64,000 bases of DNA from Hymenobacter algoricola (GTDB lineage Bacteria > Bacteroidota > Bacteroidia > Cytophagales > Hymenobacteraceae), in contig NZ_BAABDH010000106.1 of assembly GCF_039539525.1 (NCBI RefSeq), positions 19,966-83,965 on the forward strand, given 5' to 3'. The position numbers and the translations under genes are program-made. The notes under the pieces were generated by a model. That model saw only the letters and a list, made by a program, of their open reading frames with translations, did no database searches and was not told where the DNA came from. Shown one piece after another: positions 7,772-17,900 of the stretch (its first letter is position 1; each line of letters opens with the position of its first letter).

Positions 7772-9628
7772 TTACTCCATGTCGCGCTCGTAGGGCAGGT
7801 TCGATGACTGCGTCTGCGAGTACGGTACGTTTTGCGGAATAAAGTCCTCCGTAGCACCGGGCTTGCTGTAATCGTAAGGCCAGCGGTACACGGCAGGAAT
7901 CTCGCCGGGCCAGTTGCCGTGGCCGGGAACTACGGGCGTCGTCCACTCCAGCGTGGTCGAGTTCCACGGGTTTTCGGTAGCGCGACGGCCGCGGAAAATG
8001 CTGTAGAAGAAGTTGACAATGAAGATGAACTGGGCAAAGAAGGCCAGAATAGCAGCTACCGAAATGAATTTATTCAGGTCGGCAAACTGGCTGAAGGTAT
8101 CGAAGCCAGTCCAGGCGTAGTAGCGGCGGGGGAAGCCGGCGATGCCTACGTAGTGCATCGGCAGGAATACCAGGTACACGCCGGCGAAGGTCAGCCAGAA
8201 GTGAATGTAGCCCAGCTTCTCGTCCATGAGACGGCCAAACATCTTGGGGAACCAGTGGTACACCCCGGCAAAGAGGCCGAAGAAGGCCGACGAGCCCATT
8301 ACTAAGTGGAAGTGAGCTACCACGAAGTAGGTGTTGTGCATCTGAATGTCCAGAGCCGCGTTGCCGAGAATGATACCGGTCAGGCCACCCGAGATGAACA
8401 GCGACACGAAGCCAATCGAGAATAGCATGGCCGTAGTGAAGCGGATGTTGCCGCGCCACAGCGTAGCCAGCCAGTTGAAGGTCTTTACGGCCGACGGTAC
8501 GGCAATGATCAGCGTCAGGAACATGAAGACCGAACCCAGGAACGGATTCATGCCGGTGATGAACATGTGGTGAGCCCACACCACGAAGGACAGCAACGAG
8601 ATACCCATCAGCGAGCCAATCATGGCGCGGTAGCCGAAGACCGGCTTACGAGCGTTGGTAGCCAGGATTTCGGATACCATACCCATGGCGGGCATGATAA
8701 CGATGTATACTTCGGGGTGACCCAGGAACCAGAACAAGTGCTGGAACAAGATGGGCGAGCCACCAACGTTCGGCAATGCCTGCCCGGCAATGTAGATATC
8801 CGACAGAAAGAACGACGTGCCGAACGAACGGTCGAAGATCAGCAGCAGAGCCGCCGAAAACAGCACCGGGAATGACAACAGGCCCAGCACCGCCGTCAGG
8901 AAGAAGGCCCAGATGGTCAGCGGCAGCTTCGACATCGACATCCCGCGGGTCCGCAGGTTGATGACGGTAGTGATGTAGTTGACCCCACCCAGCAGCTGCG
9001 AGATGATGAACAGTGCCATCGACACCAGCCAGAGCGTCATGCCCATGCCGGAGCCGGGAATAGCCTGTGGAAGCGCACTCAGCGGTGGATAGATTGTCCA
9101 GCCCGCCGAAGCCGGACCGGTTTCCAGAAACAGCGAAGTAAACATGACAATGCTCGACAGGAAGAAGAACCAGTACGAGAGCATGTTCATGAAGCCCGAC
9201 GCCATGTCGCGGGCACCCACCTGCAGCGGAATCAGAAAGTTGGAGAACGTGCCCGACAGGCCGGCCGTCAGCACGAAGAACACCATGATGGTACCGTGCA
9301 TCGTCACCAGAGCCAGATAGAACTCGGGGTTCAGCTTGCCGGCTTCGATCCACTTGCCCAGGAACGGCTTAAGCCACTCCATGGTCGATTCGGGCCAGCC
9401 GAGCTGCAGACGGAACAGGCTCGACAGCATGCCGCCCAGAATAGCCCAGAGAATACCGGTAATTAGGAACTGCCGGGCAATTACTTTGTGGTCCTGGCTA
9501 AAGACATACTTGAACAGCCAGTGCTGGTCGTGATGCTCGTGCTCATCGTGGTGCACGTCGTGCCCGGTGTGGGGCATGACCGTGCCGACGCCGTGCACCT
9601 GCGAGTTGGTAGGAAGGTTGGCAGCCAT
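7772..9628 (-). CDS. ctaD: Cytochrome c oxidase subunit I
   Basis: A 618-residue, twelve-helix catalytic subunit carrying heme a, heme a3 and CuB; it reduces oxygen to water and pumps protons. Seen: the low-spin heme His in TMHGTIMVFF (H111), the CuB His-Tyr motif HPEVY (H304 and Y308, type A oxidase), the HH pair at 353-354, and the heme ligands in VVAHFHLVMG (H439, H441). The N-terminal tail is unusually rich in His (residues 18-36). It has an ATG start, 24 bases after ctaC. Confidence 0.97.
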   Translation of the reverse strand: MAANLPTNSQVHGVGTVMPHTGHDVHHDEHEHHDQHWLFKYVFSQDHKVIARQFLITGILWAILGGMLSSLFRLQLGWPESTMEWLKPFLGKWIEAGKLNPEFYLALVTMHGTIMVFFVLTAGLSGTFSNFLIPLQVGARDMASGFMNMLSYWFFFLSSIVMFTSLFLETGPASAGWTIYPPLSALPQAIPGSGMGMTLWLVSMALFIISQLLGGVNYITTVINLRTRGMSMSKLPLTIWAFFLTAVLGLLSFPVLFSAALLLIFDRSFGTSFFLSDIYIAGQALPNVGGSPILFQHLFWFLGHPEVYIVIMPAMGMVSEILATNARKPVFGYRAMIGSLMGISLLSFVVWAHHMFITGMNPFLGSVFMFLTLIIAVPSAVKTFNWLATLWRGNIRFTTAMLFSIGFVSLFISGGLTGIILGNAALDIQMHNTYFVVAHFHLVMGSSAFFGLFAGVYHWFPKMFGRLMDEKLGYIHFWLTFAGVYLVFLPMHYVGIAGFPRRYYAWTGFDTFSQFADLNKFISVAAILAFFAQFIFIVNFFYSIFRGRRATENPWNSTTLEWTTPVVPGHGNWPGEIPAVYRWPYDYSKPGATEDFIPQNVPYSQTQSSNLPYERDME

Positions 9629-9652
9629 AGAGAAGCGTGCGTTAAATTGAAA

Positions 9653-10723
9653 TTAGAGGGCGGGATTGAGTTTAGGACCGACGGCAGCCGTGGCGGCCGG
9701 GGCTACTTCCTTTTCAACCGGATTACCCGACTTCTGTTTGAGATTTGCCAATACATCTGGATTCTGCTCCGAGAAGGACTTCTGCGCCCCGTACCAGGCC
9801 ACGTAATCGTCCGGCTCGTCGACCACGATGTTCAGCTTCATGGCGAAGTGGCCACGGCCGCAGATCTGGTTGCAGGCCAACTCATAGTTGAACTTCGGGT
9901 TGCCCAGCTTGGCGCGCATCTCATCGGTAGTGGTGGTAGGCGTAAACCAGAACTTGGTGGGCATACCCGGCACGGCGTACATCTGCACCCGGAAGTGGGG
10001 CATGTACACGGCGTGCAGCACGTCGCGCGAGCGAATCTTGAGCAGCACCGGGTGGCCTTTCGGCACGTGAATCTCGCCAGCGACGAAGTCGTCCAAACCG
10101 CTCTTGTCTTTCAGGTCGAAGCCGAACTCGTTGGTGGCATCAATCAAACGGTAATTGACCACGCCCAGCTTCTGGTCGCGACCGGGGTAGCGAACCAGCC
10201 AGTTGAACTGCTTGCCCATCACTTCCAGCACGATTGAATCCTTGGGGGCGGGGCCGGTGATCTTGCTCCACTCCTTCCAGCCGGCGAATACCAGGCCCGC
10301 CATAACGATGGCGGGGATGATGGTCCAGATGATTTCAATCTTGTTGTTGTGCGAGAAGAAGAAGGCGCGCCGTCCTTCCTGGTGCTGATACTTGTAAGAG
10401 TAGTAGAACAGCAGCACCTGCGTAAGGGTGAAAACGATGCCCAGGATAAGCATGGTCACCCAGAACATCCGCTCCAGCGCGAAGCCGTGGACGGAAGCAA
10501 TCGGCGGGTTCATCTTGCCGTAGTTCTCGACAAAGGAATAGGCAAACCAGGCGCCGCCCAGCACCAGGAACGCCATCATCAGAATGGCATTCACGCGGTT
10601 GCTGGTGCCAATCTCACGGGTAGAGCTGCCCGAGAAAATAGAGGTCAGGATCTGGATGCGGAACAGCAGGCCAAATACGACCAGCAGCAACAGCAGCAGC
10701 AGAAAGATACCAAGAGCAATCAT
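9653..10723 (-). CDS. ctaC: Cytochrome c oxidase subunit II (CuA)
   Basis: A 356-residue protein that takes electrons from cytochrome c at its binuclear CuA site. Seen: an extra N-terminal membrane segment, then the usual two-helix hairpin (about 43-62 and 85-108 plus 128-147), then a cupredoxin domain with H236 and C283, C287, H291 and M294. The usual CxE in the CuA loop is CNQ here, a Glu-to-Gln change. There is no fused cytochrome c domain (no CxxCH), so electrons must come from a separate c domain, perhaps the mono-heme parts of ActA or ActE. The C-terminus is an Ala/Pro/Lys tail. Confidence 0.96.
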   Translation of the reverse strand: MIALGIFLLLLLLLVVFGLLFRIQILTSIFSGSSTREIGTSNRVNAILMMAFLVLGGAWFAYSFVENYGKMNPPIASVHGFALERMFWVTMLILGIVFTLTQVLLFYYSYKYQHQEGRRAFFFSHNNKIEIIWTIIPAIVMAGLVFAGWKEWSKITGPAPKDSIVLEVMGKQFNWLVRYPGRDQKLGVVNYRLIDATNEFGFDLKDKSGLDDFVAGEIHVPKGHPVLLKIRSRDVLHAVYMPHFRVQMYAVPGMPTKFWFTPTTTTDEMRAKLGNPKFNYELACNQICGRGHFAMKLNIVVDEPDDYVAWYGAQKSFSEQNPDVLANLKQKSGNPVEKEVAPAATAAVGPKLNPAL

Positions 10724-10822
10724 TGGGGAGGAGTTAGTAACGAGAACTTAGAACGTAGAGCCTGATGCCACTGACCATATTCTGATCCAAGCGCTCAGCT
10801 CTATTACTCTCAGCTCTAAAAA

Positions 10823-12154
10823 TTAAGTGGTGTGATGCACGCACTCGTCCAGAAACGGATGGTTTACCGGAACCAGCGAAGCTTTCGACAGGCGCTTGGT
10901 GAAGAGAATCAGGTAGCTGCCCAGGAAAATCAGGGCAATGCCGATTTCAATGATAAACCCATTATCCCCCTTCATAGTTGCTGGCATGAACATTAAATAA
11001 AAGTCCGACCAGTGACCAATCAGGATGGCGATGCTCACGATTTTGAGCATGATCATCTGCCGCTTGGCATCCCGCGTCATCATCAGCAGGAAGGGAAAAA
11101 CGAAGTTGATTGCCAGGTTGAAGTAGAAGATCCAGGTGTAGGCACCGTTGAAGCCGCCAAGACGCTGGTTGTAGTAAACTGCTTCCTCGGGCAGGTTGGC
11201 GTACCAGATCAGCATGAACTGCGAGAACCACACGTAAGTCCAGAAGATGCTGAAGCCGAACATGAACTTACCCAAGTCGTGCAGGTGGTTCGCGTTCAGG
11301 AAGCGCAGATAGCCGGCTTGCTTGAGGTAGATGGCGGTCAGCGTCGTGACGGCAATGCCCGATACCCACCACGAGGCGAAAACGTACCAGCCGAACATGG
11401 TGCTGAACCAGTGCACGTCGACCGACATCACCCAGTCCCAGGCCGACATCGACGAGGTAACGGCGTACAGCACCAGAAACAGAGCGGCTACGTTGATGCT
11501 CTTGTGGAAATATTCGGTGCCCCCATTCAGATCCTCTTCCAGGGAAAGCTTGCGCAGACGCTCGGAGAAGAACCACCAGATGCCCAGGAACACCACCATG
11601 CGAATCACGTAGAACGGCAGGTTCAGAAAACCGCTCTTGCCAGCAATGATAGCGTCATAGTTAGCGCTGCCCTTGGTCATGATGCCGGGCATCGTCCAGT
11701 GGAACAGGTCGTGGTTGATCAGACTCAACCCGAATACCAGCAGCATAATGATACCGCCGGGCAGAATCCAGGCGCTCATGGCCTCGTTGATGCGCTTGAT
11801 CATAACCGACCAGCCTGCGTAGGCCACGTACTGCAGCGCCACGAAGAAGGTGCCGATGGCCGAAACGCCCACGAAGAACACATTGCTGTGCCACAGGCTA
11901 ACGATAACCCGCTTGAGCCAGATGGGGCTCCCGGCGTGTCCGCCGCCGTGTTCGGCAGCGGCTCCGTGAGCAGCCGCCGCGCCGTGCGCGACCCCGGCCG
12001 CTTCGTGGTGCCCCGGGAACATGATGGCGGCGATGATGCCGATAACCAGCAGAACGACGCCGGCGGCAATAATCAGGAGAAAATTACGGTTAGTGCCCGG
12101 CGAAACCTCGAGGTATTCAGCCGTGGCGCTTTCGTGATGCGTCAGAGTTGCCAT
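10823..12154 (-). CDS. actF: Alternative complex III subunit ActF (quinol:cytochrome c oxidoreductase)
   Basis: A 443-residue, roughly ten-helix NrfD/PsrC-like subunit of alternative complex III; with ActC it forms the membrane part. The frame opens earlier at 12259, but the ATG at 12154 (MATLTHHES) gives a clean start 4 bases after actE; the upstream stretch is basic noise. An Ala/His/Gly-rich loop (HGAAAAHGAAAEHGGGH) follows the first membrane segment. It is the last act gene before ctaC. Confidence 0.93.
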   Translation of the reverse strand: MATLTHHESATAEYLEVSPGTNRNFLLIIAAGVVLLVIGIIAAIMFPGHHEAAGVAHGAAAAHGAAAEHGGGHAGSPIWLKRVIVSLWHSNVFFVGVSAIGTFFVALQYVAYAGWSVMIKRINEAMSAWILPGGIIMLLVFGLSLINHDLFHWTMPGIMTKGSANYDAIIAGKSGFLNLPFYVIRMVVFLGIWWFFSERLRKLSLEEDLNGGTEYFHKSINVAALFLVLYAVTSSMSAWDWVMSVDVHWFSTMFGWYVFASWWVSGIAVTTLTAIYLKQAGYLRFLNANHLHDLGKFMFGFSIFWTYVWFSQFMLIWYANLPEEAVYYNQRLGGFNGAYTWIFYFNLAINFVFPFLLMMTRDAKRQMIMLKIVSIAILIGHWSDFYLMFMPATMKGDNGFIIEIGIALIFLGSYLILFTKRLSKASLVPVNHPFLDECVHHTT

Positions 12155-12158
12155 ATCG

Positions 12159-12902
12159 TTAGTTCGATGAGCCGTTACGTCCTTTGTCACCCTGGCCCGG
12201 AGTTTCCGAGCCTTTATCGGCCTGCGCTTGCAGCGTTGGCTTCTGCGTCTGCGGATCATTCGCCTGGGTTGAGTCGCCGCTCATGTCGGCCTTCATCCCA
12301 TTTGCTTTCATATAGTCCTCCATTCCGTCGGGACCTTTACCGAGTTGTAGTACGCGAACGTACATGGCAATCTTCCAGCGCTCCTCGGGGTTCACCTGCG
12401 AGCCATGCGGCATCATGCGGTTGCGGCCCCACTGAATGACGTGGTAGATGTGCCCTTCGTTCATGGTTTTGTAAGCCCCCGCCGAGTAGTTGGGGACGCC
12501 CTTGAACTTGATGCCGACCAGCCCCTGACCGTCGCCCTGCTCGCCGTGGCAGTGTAGGCAGTTGCGCACGTACAGGGCTTTGCCTTCTTCCAGATTGTTC
12601 TTGGACTGGGCGTAGGGGTTACGCAGCTTTTGCTCGGCCGTAGCGACACTATCCTTCGGAATGTGGGTGTAGTAGTCTTCCTTGCCCCGGGGCACAGTGC
12701 CGACTACCGGAGTCCGCTCGTTGATGCCCATTGGGTTGATGGTGTTCGTGCCTACCTGACGCAGTGGGTCGTACGGGATGGATTCGTACATCTGCGGGGC
12801 GTATTCGATGCCGGGGTTATCGGCCTGGTTGCAACTGGCGGCAACCACCGAACCAAACAGGATAGCCGACGCTTGCAGACCTAGTTTCAGCGAATGCGTC
12901 AT
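12159..12902 (-). CDS. actE: Alternative complex III subunit ActE, mono-heme cytochrome c lipoprotein
   Basis: A 247-residue lipoprotein with lipobox VAASC (Cys24) and one heme-binding motif CLHCH (115-119); MMPHG supplies a likely distal Met ligand. In the known complex, ActE is a lipid-anchored mono-heme cytochrome near the exit of the electron path. The C-terminus is a polar, Gln/Gly-rich tail. Its ATG overlaps the actD stop (TAATG), indicating coupled translation. Confidence 0.94.
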   Translation of the reverse strand: MTHSLKLGLQASAILFGSVVAASCNQADNPGIEYAPQMYESIPYDPLRQVGTNTINPMGINERTPVVGTVPRGKEDYYTHIPKDSVATAEQKLRNPYAQSKNNLEEGKALYVRNCLHCHGEQGDGQGLVGIKFKGVPNYSAGAYKTMNEGHIYHVIQWGRNRMMPHGSQVNPEERWKIAMYVRVLQLGKGPDGMEDYMKANGMKADMSGDSTQANDPQTQKPTLQAQADKGSETPGQGDKGRNGSSN

Positions 12903-13426
12903 TAGTTCTTAGTCATTTCTTTTTCGTTCACCTCCGATGCGCCGTTCTCGCGCAGCAGTTTGGCCAACCCATTCAGGTCCGAATTCTCGTTCAGCTCGAT
13001 GGCTACCACAAACTTATCGTCCGTCGAGCGCACGTCCAGCACCGGGGTTCTCCAGCGTGGGTAGAGCTTGCTGATGGTGTAAAAGGTAATCACCATACCA
13101 TGGCAGCAAAAGAATACCGTCAGCTCGAAGGAAACCGGGATGAAGGCGGGCAGCGCAATGTGCGGCTTGCCGCCGATAATCATCGGCCAGTCGAAGCCCA
13201 GCATGTAGATCTGCATCCACAGGGCAAAGGCCAAGCCCGTCATACCGTAGAAAAACGCGGCAATCGGGAGACGCGACCGTTCGATGCCCAGGGCATCGTC
13301 CATGCCGTGGATCGGGAAGGGCGTGAATACCTCGTAGATCTTAACGCCCGCACCGCGGATGTTTTCTACGGCGTGCAGCAGCACATCTTCGTCTTCAAAG
13401 ATGCCGAGGGCGAAGCGCTTAGTCAT
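12902..13426 (-). CDS. actD: Alternative complex III subunit ActD (DUF3341)
   Basis: A 174-residue protein with the DUF3341 pattern: a soluble N-terminal domain (FALGIFEDEDVLLHAVENIR, then VFTPFPIHGMDDALG), two membrane segments and a C-terminal tail. ActD is a peripheral and membrane-anchoring subunit without cofactors. The start overlaps the end of actC by 8 bases. Confidence 0.94.
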   Translation of the reverse strand: MTKRFALGIFEDEDVLLHAVENIRGAGVKIYEVFTPFPIHGMDDALGIERSRLPIAAFFYGMTGLAFALWMQIYMLGFDWPMIIGGKPHIALPAFIPVSFELTVFFCCHGMVITFYTISKLYPRWRTPVLDVRSTDDKFVVAIELNENSDLNGLAKLLRENGASEVNEKEMTKN

Positions 13427-14873
13427 GCTTGTTGTAGTTTACCGGAGCCGAAGCAGGTACTCCGTGGGTGGTGGACGTCTCGTGGTGGGCATGCGAATCA
13501 ACGCCGGTATAGGTCGGGCCATTGTCCACGGTGTACTTCAGGATGGTTTTCACCTCGGCCATGTTAATCACGGGGAAGAACTTGGCGAAGAGCAGGAACA
13601 GCGTGAAGAACAGCCCCAGCGTACCCACGTAGATGCCGACGTCGATGCGCGTTGGCGAGAACATCACCCACGAGGAGGGCAGGTAGTCGCGGTGCAGCGA
13701 GGTGACGATAATCACGAAGCGCTCGAACCACATCCCGATGTTCACGATGATCGACAGCACGAAGGTCAGCGGGATGCTGTAGCGCACCTTGCGGATCCAG
13801 ACCAGCTGCGGCGTAATCACGTTGCAGGTCATCATGGCCGCGTAAGCCCACCAGTACGGGCCGGTAGCGCGGTTGATGAAGGCATACTGCTCAAACTCCA
13901 CCTGTGAGTACCAGGCAATGAAGAACTCAGTGATGTAAGCTACCCCCACAATCGAACCCGTAATCATCATGATTTTATTCATGAGGGCGATGTGCTCGAT
14001 GGTGATGTAGTCTTCCAGCTTGAATACGACCCGGGTGATAAGCATCAGGGTGAGTACCATGGCGAAGCCGGAGAAGATAGCGCCGGCTACGAAGTAGGGC
14101 GGGAAGATGGTGGTATGCCAGCCCGGTACGACCGAGGTAGCAAAGTCCATCGATACAATGGTGTGTACCGACAGTACCAGCGGCGTCGAAACGCCGGCCA
14201 GAATCAGCGACACCGTTTCGTAGCGGCTCCAGTGCTTGGCCGAGCCGGTCCAGCCCATGCTCAGCAGCGAGTAGGCTACCTTAGCAATCGGGCCCTTAGC
14301 ACGGTCACGGATGGTAGCGAAGTCGGGTACCAGGCCCGTGTACCAGAACACCAGCGACACGGTGAAGTAGGTCGAGATGGCAAATACGTCCCAGAGCAGG
14401 GGCGAATTGAAGTTGGCCCACAGCGAGCCAAAGGTGTTTTGCAGCGGGAAAACCCAGTAGGCCAGCCACGGACGGCCCATGTGCAGAACCGGGAACATGG
14501 CGGCGCAGATTACGGCGAAGATCGTCATAGCCTCGGCGGCCCGGTTGATGGAGGAGCGCCACTTCTGCCGGAACAGCAGCAGCACGGCCGAAATCAGCGT
14601 GCCAGCGTGACCGATACCTACCCACCATACGAAGTTGGTGATGTCCCAGGCCCAGCCAACGGTTTTGTTTAGACCCCACTCCCCGATGCCGAACCACAGC
14701 GTGCGGTACACGGAGTACAGGAAAATGCCCAGGAAAAAGAGGGCAACGCTCAGGGCCGCCATCCACCGAACATTCGGTTTGGCTTCTACCTGGCGGCACA
14801 CGTCTTCGGTGACGTCGTGGTACGTCTTCCCCCCGGTAACGAGCGGCTCGCGTACGGCTGATACGTGCTGCAT
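13419..14873 (-). CDS. actC: Alternative complex III subunit ActC (NrfD/PsrC-like quinol-binding subunit)
   Basis: A 484-residue protein with about ten membrane helices, homologous to the PsrC/NrfD membrane subunits. In known structures the menaquinol site lies between ActC and the Fe-S subunit ActB. Seen: the N-terminal VGIGHAGTLISAVLLLFRQ stretch, typical of this family, and a His-containing C-terminal tail. Transcribed between actB and actD. Confidence 0.95.
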   Translation of the reverse strand: MQHVSAVREPLVTGGKTYHDVTEDVCRQVEAKPNVRWMAALSVALFFLGIFLYSVYRTLWFGIGEWGLNKTVGWAWDITNFVWWVGIGHAGTLISAVLLLFRQKWRSSINRAAEAMTIFAVICAAMFPVLHMGRPWLAYWVFPLQNTFGSLWANFNSPLLWDVFAISTYFTVSLVFWYTGLVPDFATIRDRAKGPIAKVAYSLLSMGWTGSAKHWSRYETVSLILAGVSTPLVLSVHTIVSMDFATSVVPGWHTTIFPPYFVAGAIFSGFAMVLTLMLITRVVFKLEDYITIEHIALMNKIMMITGSIVGVAYITEFFIAWYSQVEFEQYAFINRATGPYWWAYAAMMTCNVITPQLVWIRKVRYSIPLTFVLSIIVNIGMWFERFVIIVTSLHRDYLPSSWVMFSPTRIDVGIYVGTLGLFFTLFLLFAKFFPVINMAEVKTILKYTVDNGPTYTGVDSHAHHETSTTHGVPASAPVNYNKHD

Positions 14874-14950
14874 ATATTTTGGACTTAAAAGGAGTGGGTA
14901 GGAAGGATGCGTTGTTTGGGGCAGCGCGGCCCTTCCCTATGGCTCAGTTA

Positions 14951-17900
14951 CTAGGCGTTACGAACTTCTCCGGTGTTCCGGATTTTGGTCAGGTACGTGA
15001 TGTTGGGCTGCACGTTGATGGTATCCAGCACGTGGAAGGCCCGCTCGCCGTCTTCGCGGCGCAACAGCTTAGAGATGCGCGTTTCGGGGTCGCGCATGTC
15101 GCCGAACACAATGGCTTCCGTAGGGCAAGACTGCGCGCAGGCCGTTACTACTTCGCCATCCTGCGGACGACGCTTCTGCTTTTTGGCTTCCAGCTTACCG
15201 AGCTGAATGCGCTGCACGCAGAAGCTGCACTTCTCCATCACGCCGCGGGCCCGTACGGTTACGTCCGGGTTCAGCACCATGCGGCCGAGGTCGGTGAACA
15301 TGTGGCCGTTCACGTTCTCGAACTTCTCGTTGGAAGTGTACGAGAACCAGTTGAAGCGACGCACTTTATACGGGCAGTTGTTGGCGCAGTAGCGGGTACC
15401 CACGCAGCGGTTGTAGGTCATCTGGTTGAGACCTTCCGAGCTATGGGTGGTAGCCAGTACCGGGCACACCGTTTCGCAGGGAGCGTGGTTGCAATGCTGG
15501 CACAGCATCGGCTGGAAAATCACGGACGGGTTGTCCGACGGATCTTCCATGGCCTCGTAGGTGTCCAGCTTGCCCTTGGCTTCAAAGTCCTCCTTGCTGG
15601 CGTCCGAGCTGTAGTAGCGGTCAATCCGCATCCAGTGCATCTCGCGGCGGTTGATAACCTCCTGCTTGCCTACGACGGCAATGTTGTTCTCGACCTGGCA
15701 CCCGATCACGCACGAGCCGCAGCCGATGCACGAGTTGAGGTCGATGGCCATGCCCCAGTGGTGGTTCTTGTACTCGTAGTCATCCCAGAGTGAAACCTTG
15801 CTTGGCGACACGAGCCCGTCGGGCGTCTCCAGCTTTTCGTACTCGGTTACTTCCTTCGGGTTCTCAACGTACTTGGCCAGCGTCGACTCCTGCACTACCT
15901 GCACCGTGCGGTCCATGATGGTGTGGTGAGTCTGGGTCTGGGCAATCGGCGACTGCACGCCGGTCTTTTCCAGCGTCACCGTGTTGGCGTACATGATGCC
16001 GTTCGTTGGCGACATCATGGCCATCGGGTACACGTTGGCTCCCACGTTGTCGCCGACCTTACCGGCCATCTTACGGCCGTAGCCGATGGCGATGCTCACG
16101 GTGCCTTTGGCTTGGCCGGGCTGAATCAGCACGGGCAGCTCAATGGACTTCCCGTTGGCGGTGATTTTCACCACGTCGCCCTGCTCCCACTTGTTGGCCA
16201 CTGCCATGTCGCGGGGAACGGCAACGTAGTTGCCCCAGGTAGCTTTCGAAATCGGGTCGGGCAGCTCCTGCAGCCAGGGGTTGTTGGCCTCGCAGCTGCC
16301 GGGGCCGATGCCTACTTTCTCGTACAGCGCCAGCTCCACGCCCGAAACCTTGGGTGCTGCTGACAGCGTAGCTACGGCCTGCTGGGCGCTCATAGCCGGA
16401 GCCATCGGTGCAGCGGCTGGCGAAAGAGTACCGACTGCCACCCCATCGTGCACGGCGGCATCCCAGGCTTTGGCGTCGCCGCCGATGAGGCCGCGCCAGG
16501 AAGCGCGGAGGTAGTTGTAGTACGTCTGCGGGCTGCCGGCCCAGGTGAGCAGGCTGTCCTGGGCCTGACGCGTGGCAAACAGCGGCGAAATAACCGGCTG
16601 AGCCAGGCTCAGGAAGCCCCGCTTGGGCTCGTAGTCATTCCACGATTCCAGGTAGTTATGGTCGGGGCAGGCGTATTGGCACAAGGAGCCGGTTTCATCC
16701 AGCCGGTCGTTGAACGAAACCGTCAGACCAACTTTTTTGTCCTTCAGGGCTTTCGTCAGCTCCGCGCCTCTCGGGTGGTCGTAGGCAGGGTTGGCATTGT
16801 AGAAAATCACGGCCCCTACGCGGCCCCCGATGATGTCGTTTACCAGCTGCCCCATGCGGGCGTCGTCGCCCTGACGGACCATGGAAGGGCTGGCCAGATC
16901 AACACCGGCGCTACCCAGCGCCTGGTTGATAGCCGTCACCAGGGTCTGCACGGCCACATCGTTGGAGCCCGAAACCACGAGGCCAGCGCTGCCGGCTGCT
17001 TTCAGCTCCTTGGCGGCCATTTTCAGGCGGGCGTTGCTGGTGCTGCCGCCGCCGGTCAGCTCTTTGTAGAGCTCCAGGGCGATGGTGCCCATTTCCGAAG
17101 GCTTGGCCGTCACGCGCACGTCGGCGTTGGAGCCGGTCAGCGTCAGAGCCGTTTCGAACTGGAAGTGACGCGACATGGTCTTCTTCGTGTTCGAAACCTT
17201 CCGGTTGGTAACGTACTGCTTGGCAAACTCCACCGGCGACAACCAAGTACCGAGGAAGTCGGCGTCCAGGCTCACGATGACGTTGGCCTTGCTGAAATCG
17301 TAGGAAGGCAGGACGCCGCCGTTGGCCTGCAACAGCGCGGAGCTGGAGTTGGCGTCGTACTGTACGTGCTGGGTGTTGGGGTAGCGCGCGGCAAACTCAG
17401 CAATGACCTTCTTGGTGGTCGGGCTGATGATGGTGTTCGACACAATAGCAATCCGGCCAGCGGTGCCCGCCAGCTTGGTGCGGATTTCCTGGTCCACTTT
17501 GTCCGTCGCGGCCTTCTGCCCGTTGATGGCGAAGTGCTGCAGCCGGCCGCTGTCGTAGAGGTTGAGCACCGAAGCCTGCGCGCGGGCCGACAGGCCCCCA
17601 CGGGTAATGGGCGACTCGGGGTTGCCTTCGAGCTTGATGGGCCGCCCCTCGCGGGTTTTGACCAGTACGCTGTTGTAGTCCGTCCCGTTGAAGTAGGTGG
17701 ACGCGTAGAAGTTGGCAATGCCCGGATCAACCTCCTCAGGCTTGTTGAGGTAAGGAATGGCCTTACGGACCGGGGCTTCGCAGCTGGCCAGGGTAGCGGC
17801 GGCAATGCCGAAGCCCATGAGTTTGAGGAAGTCGCGGCGGGGGGCGGCCGTGGCGTCCGAAGAGCTATAGGCTTCCTTCATCGGCAGGAACTCGCCAAAC

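Noticed and set aside
12155..12259. Start of actF at 12259
   Set aside because: The extra 35 residues are Arg/Lys-rich noise overlapping actE; the ATG at 12154 gives the family N-terminus.
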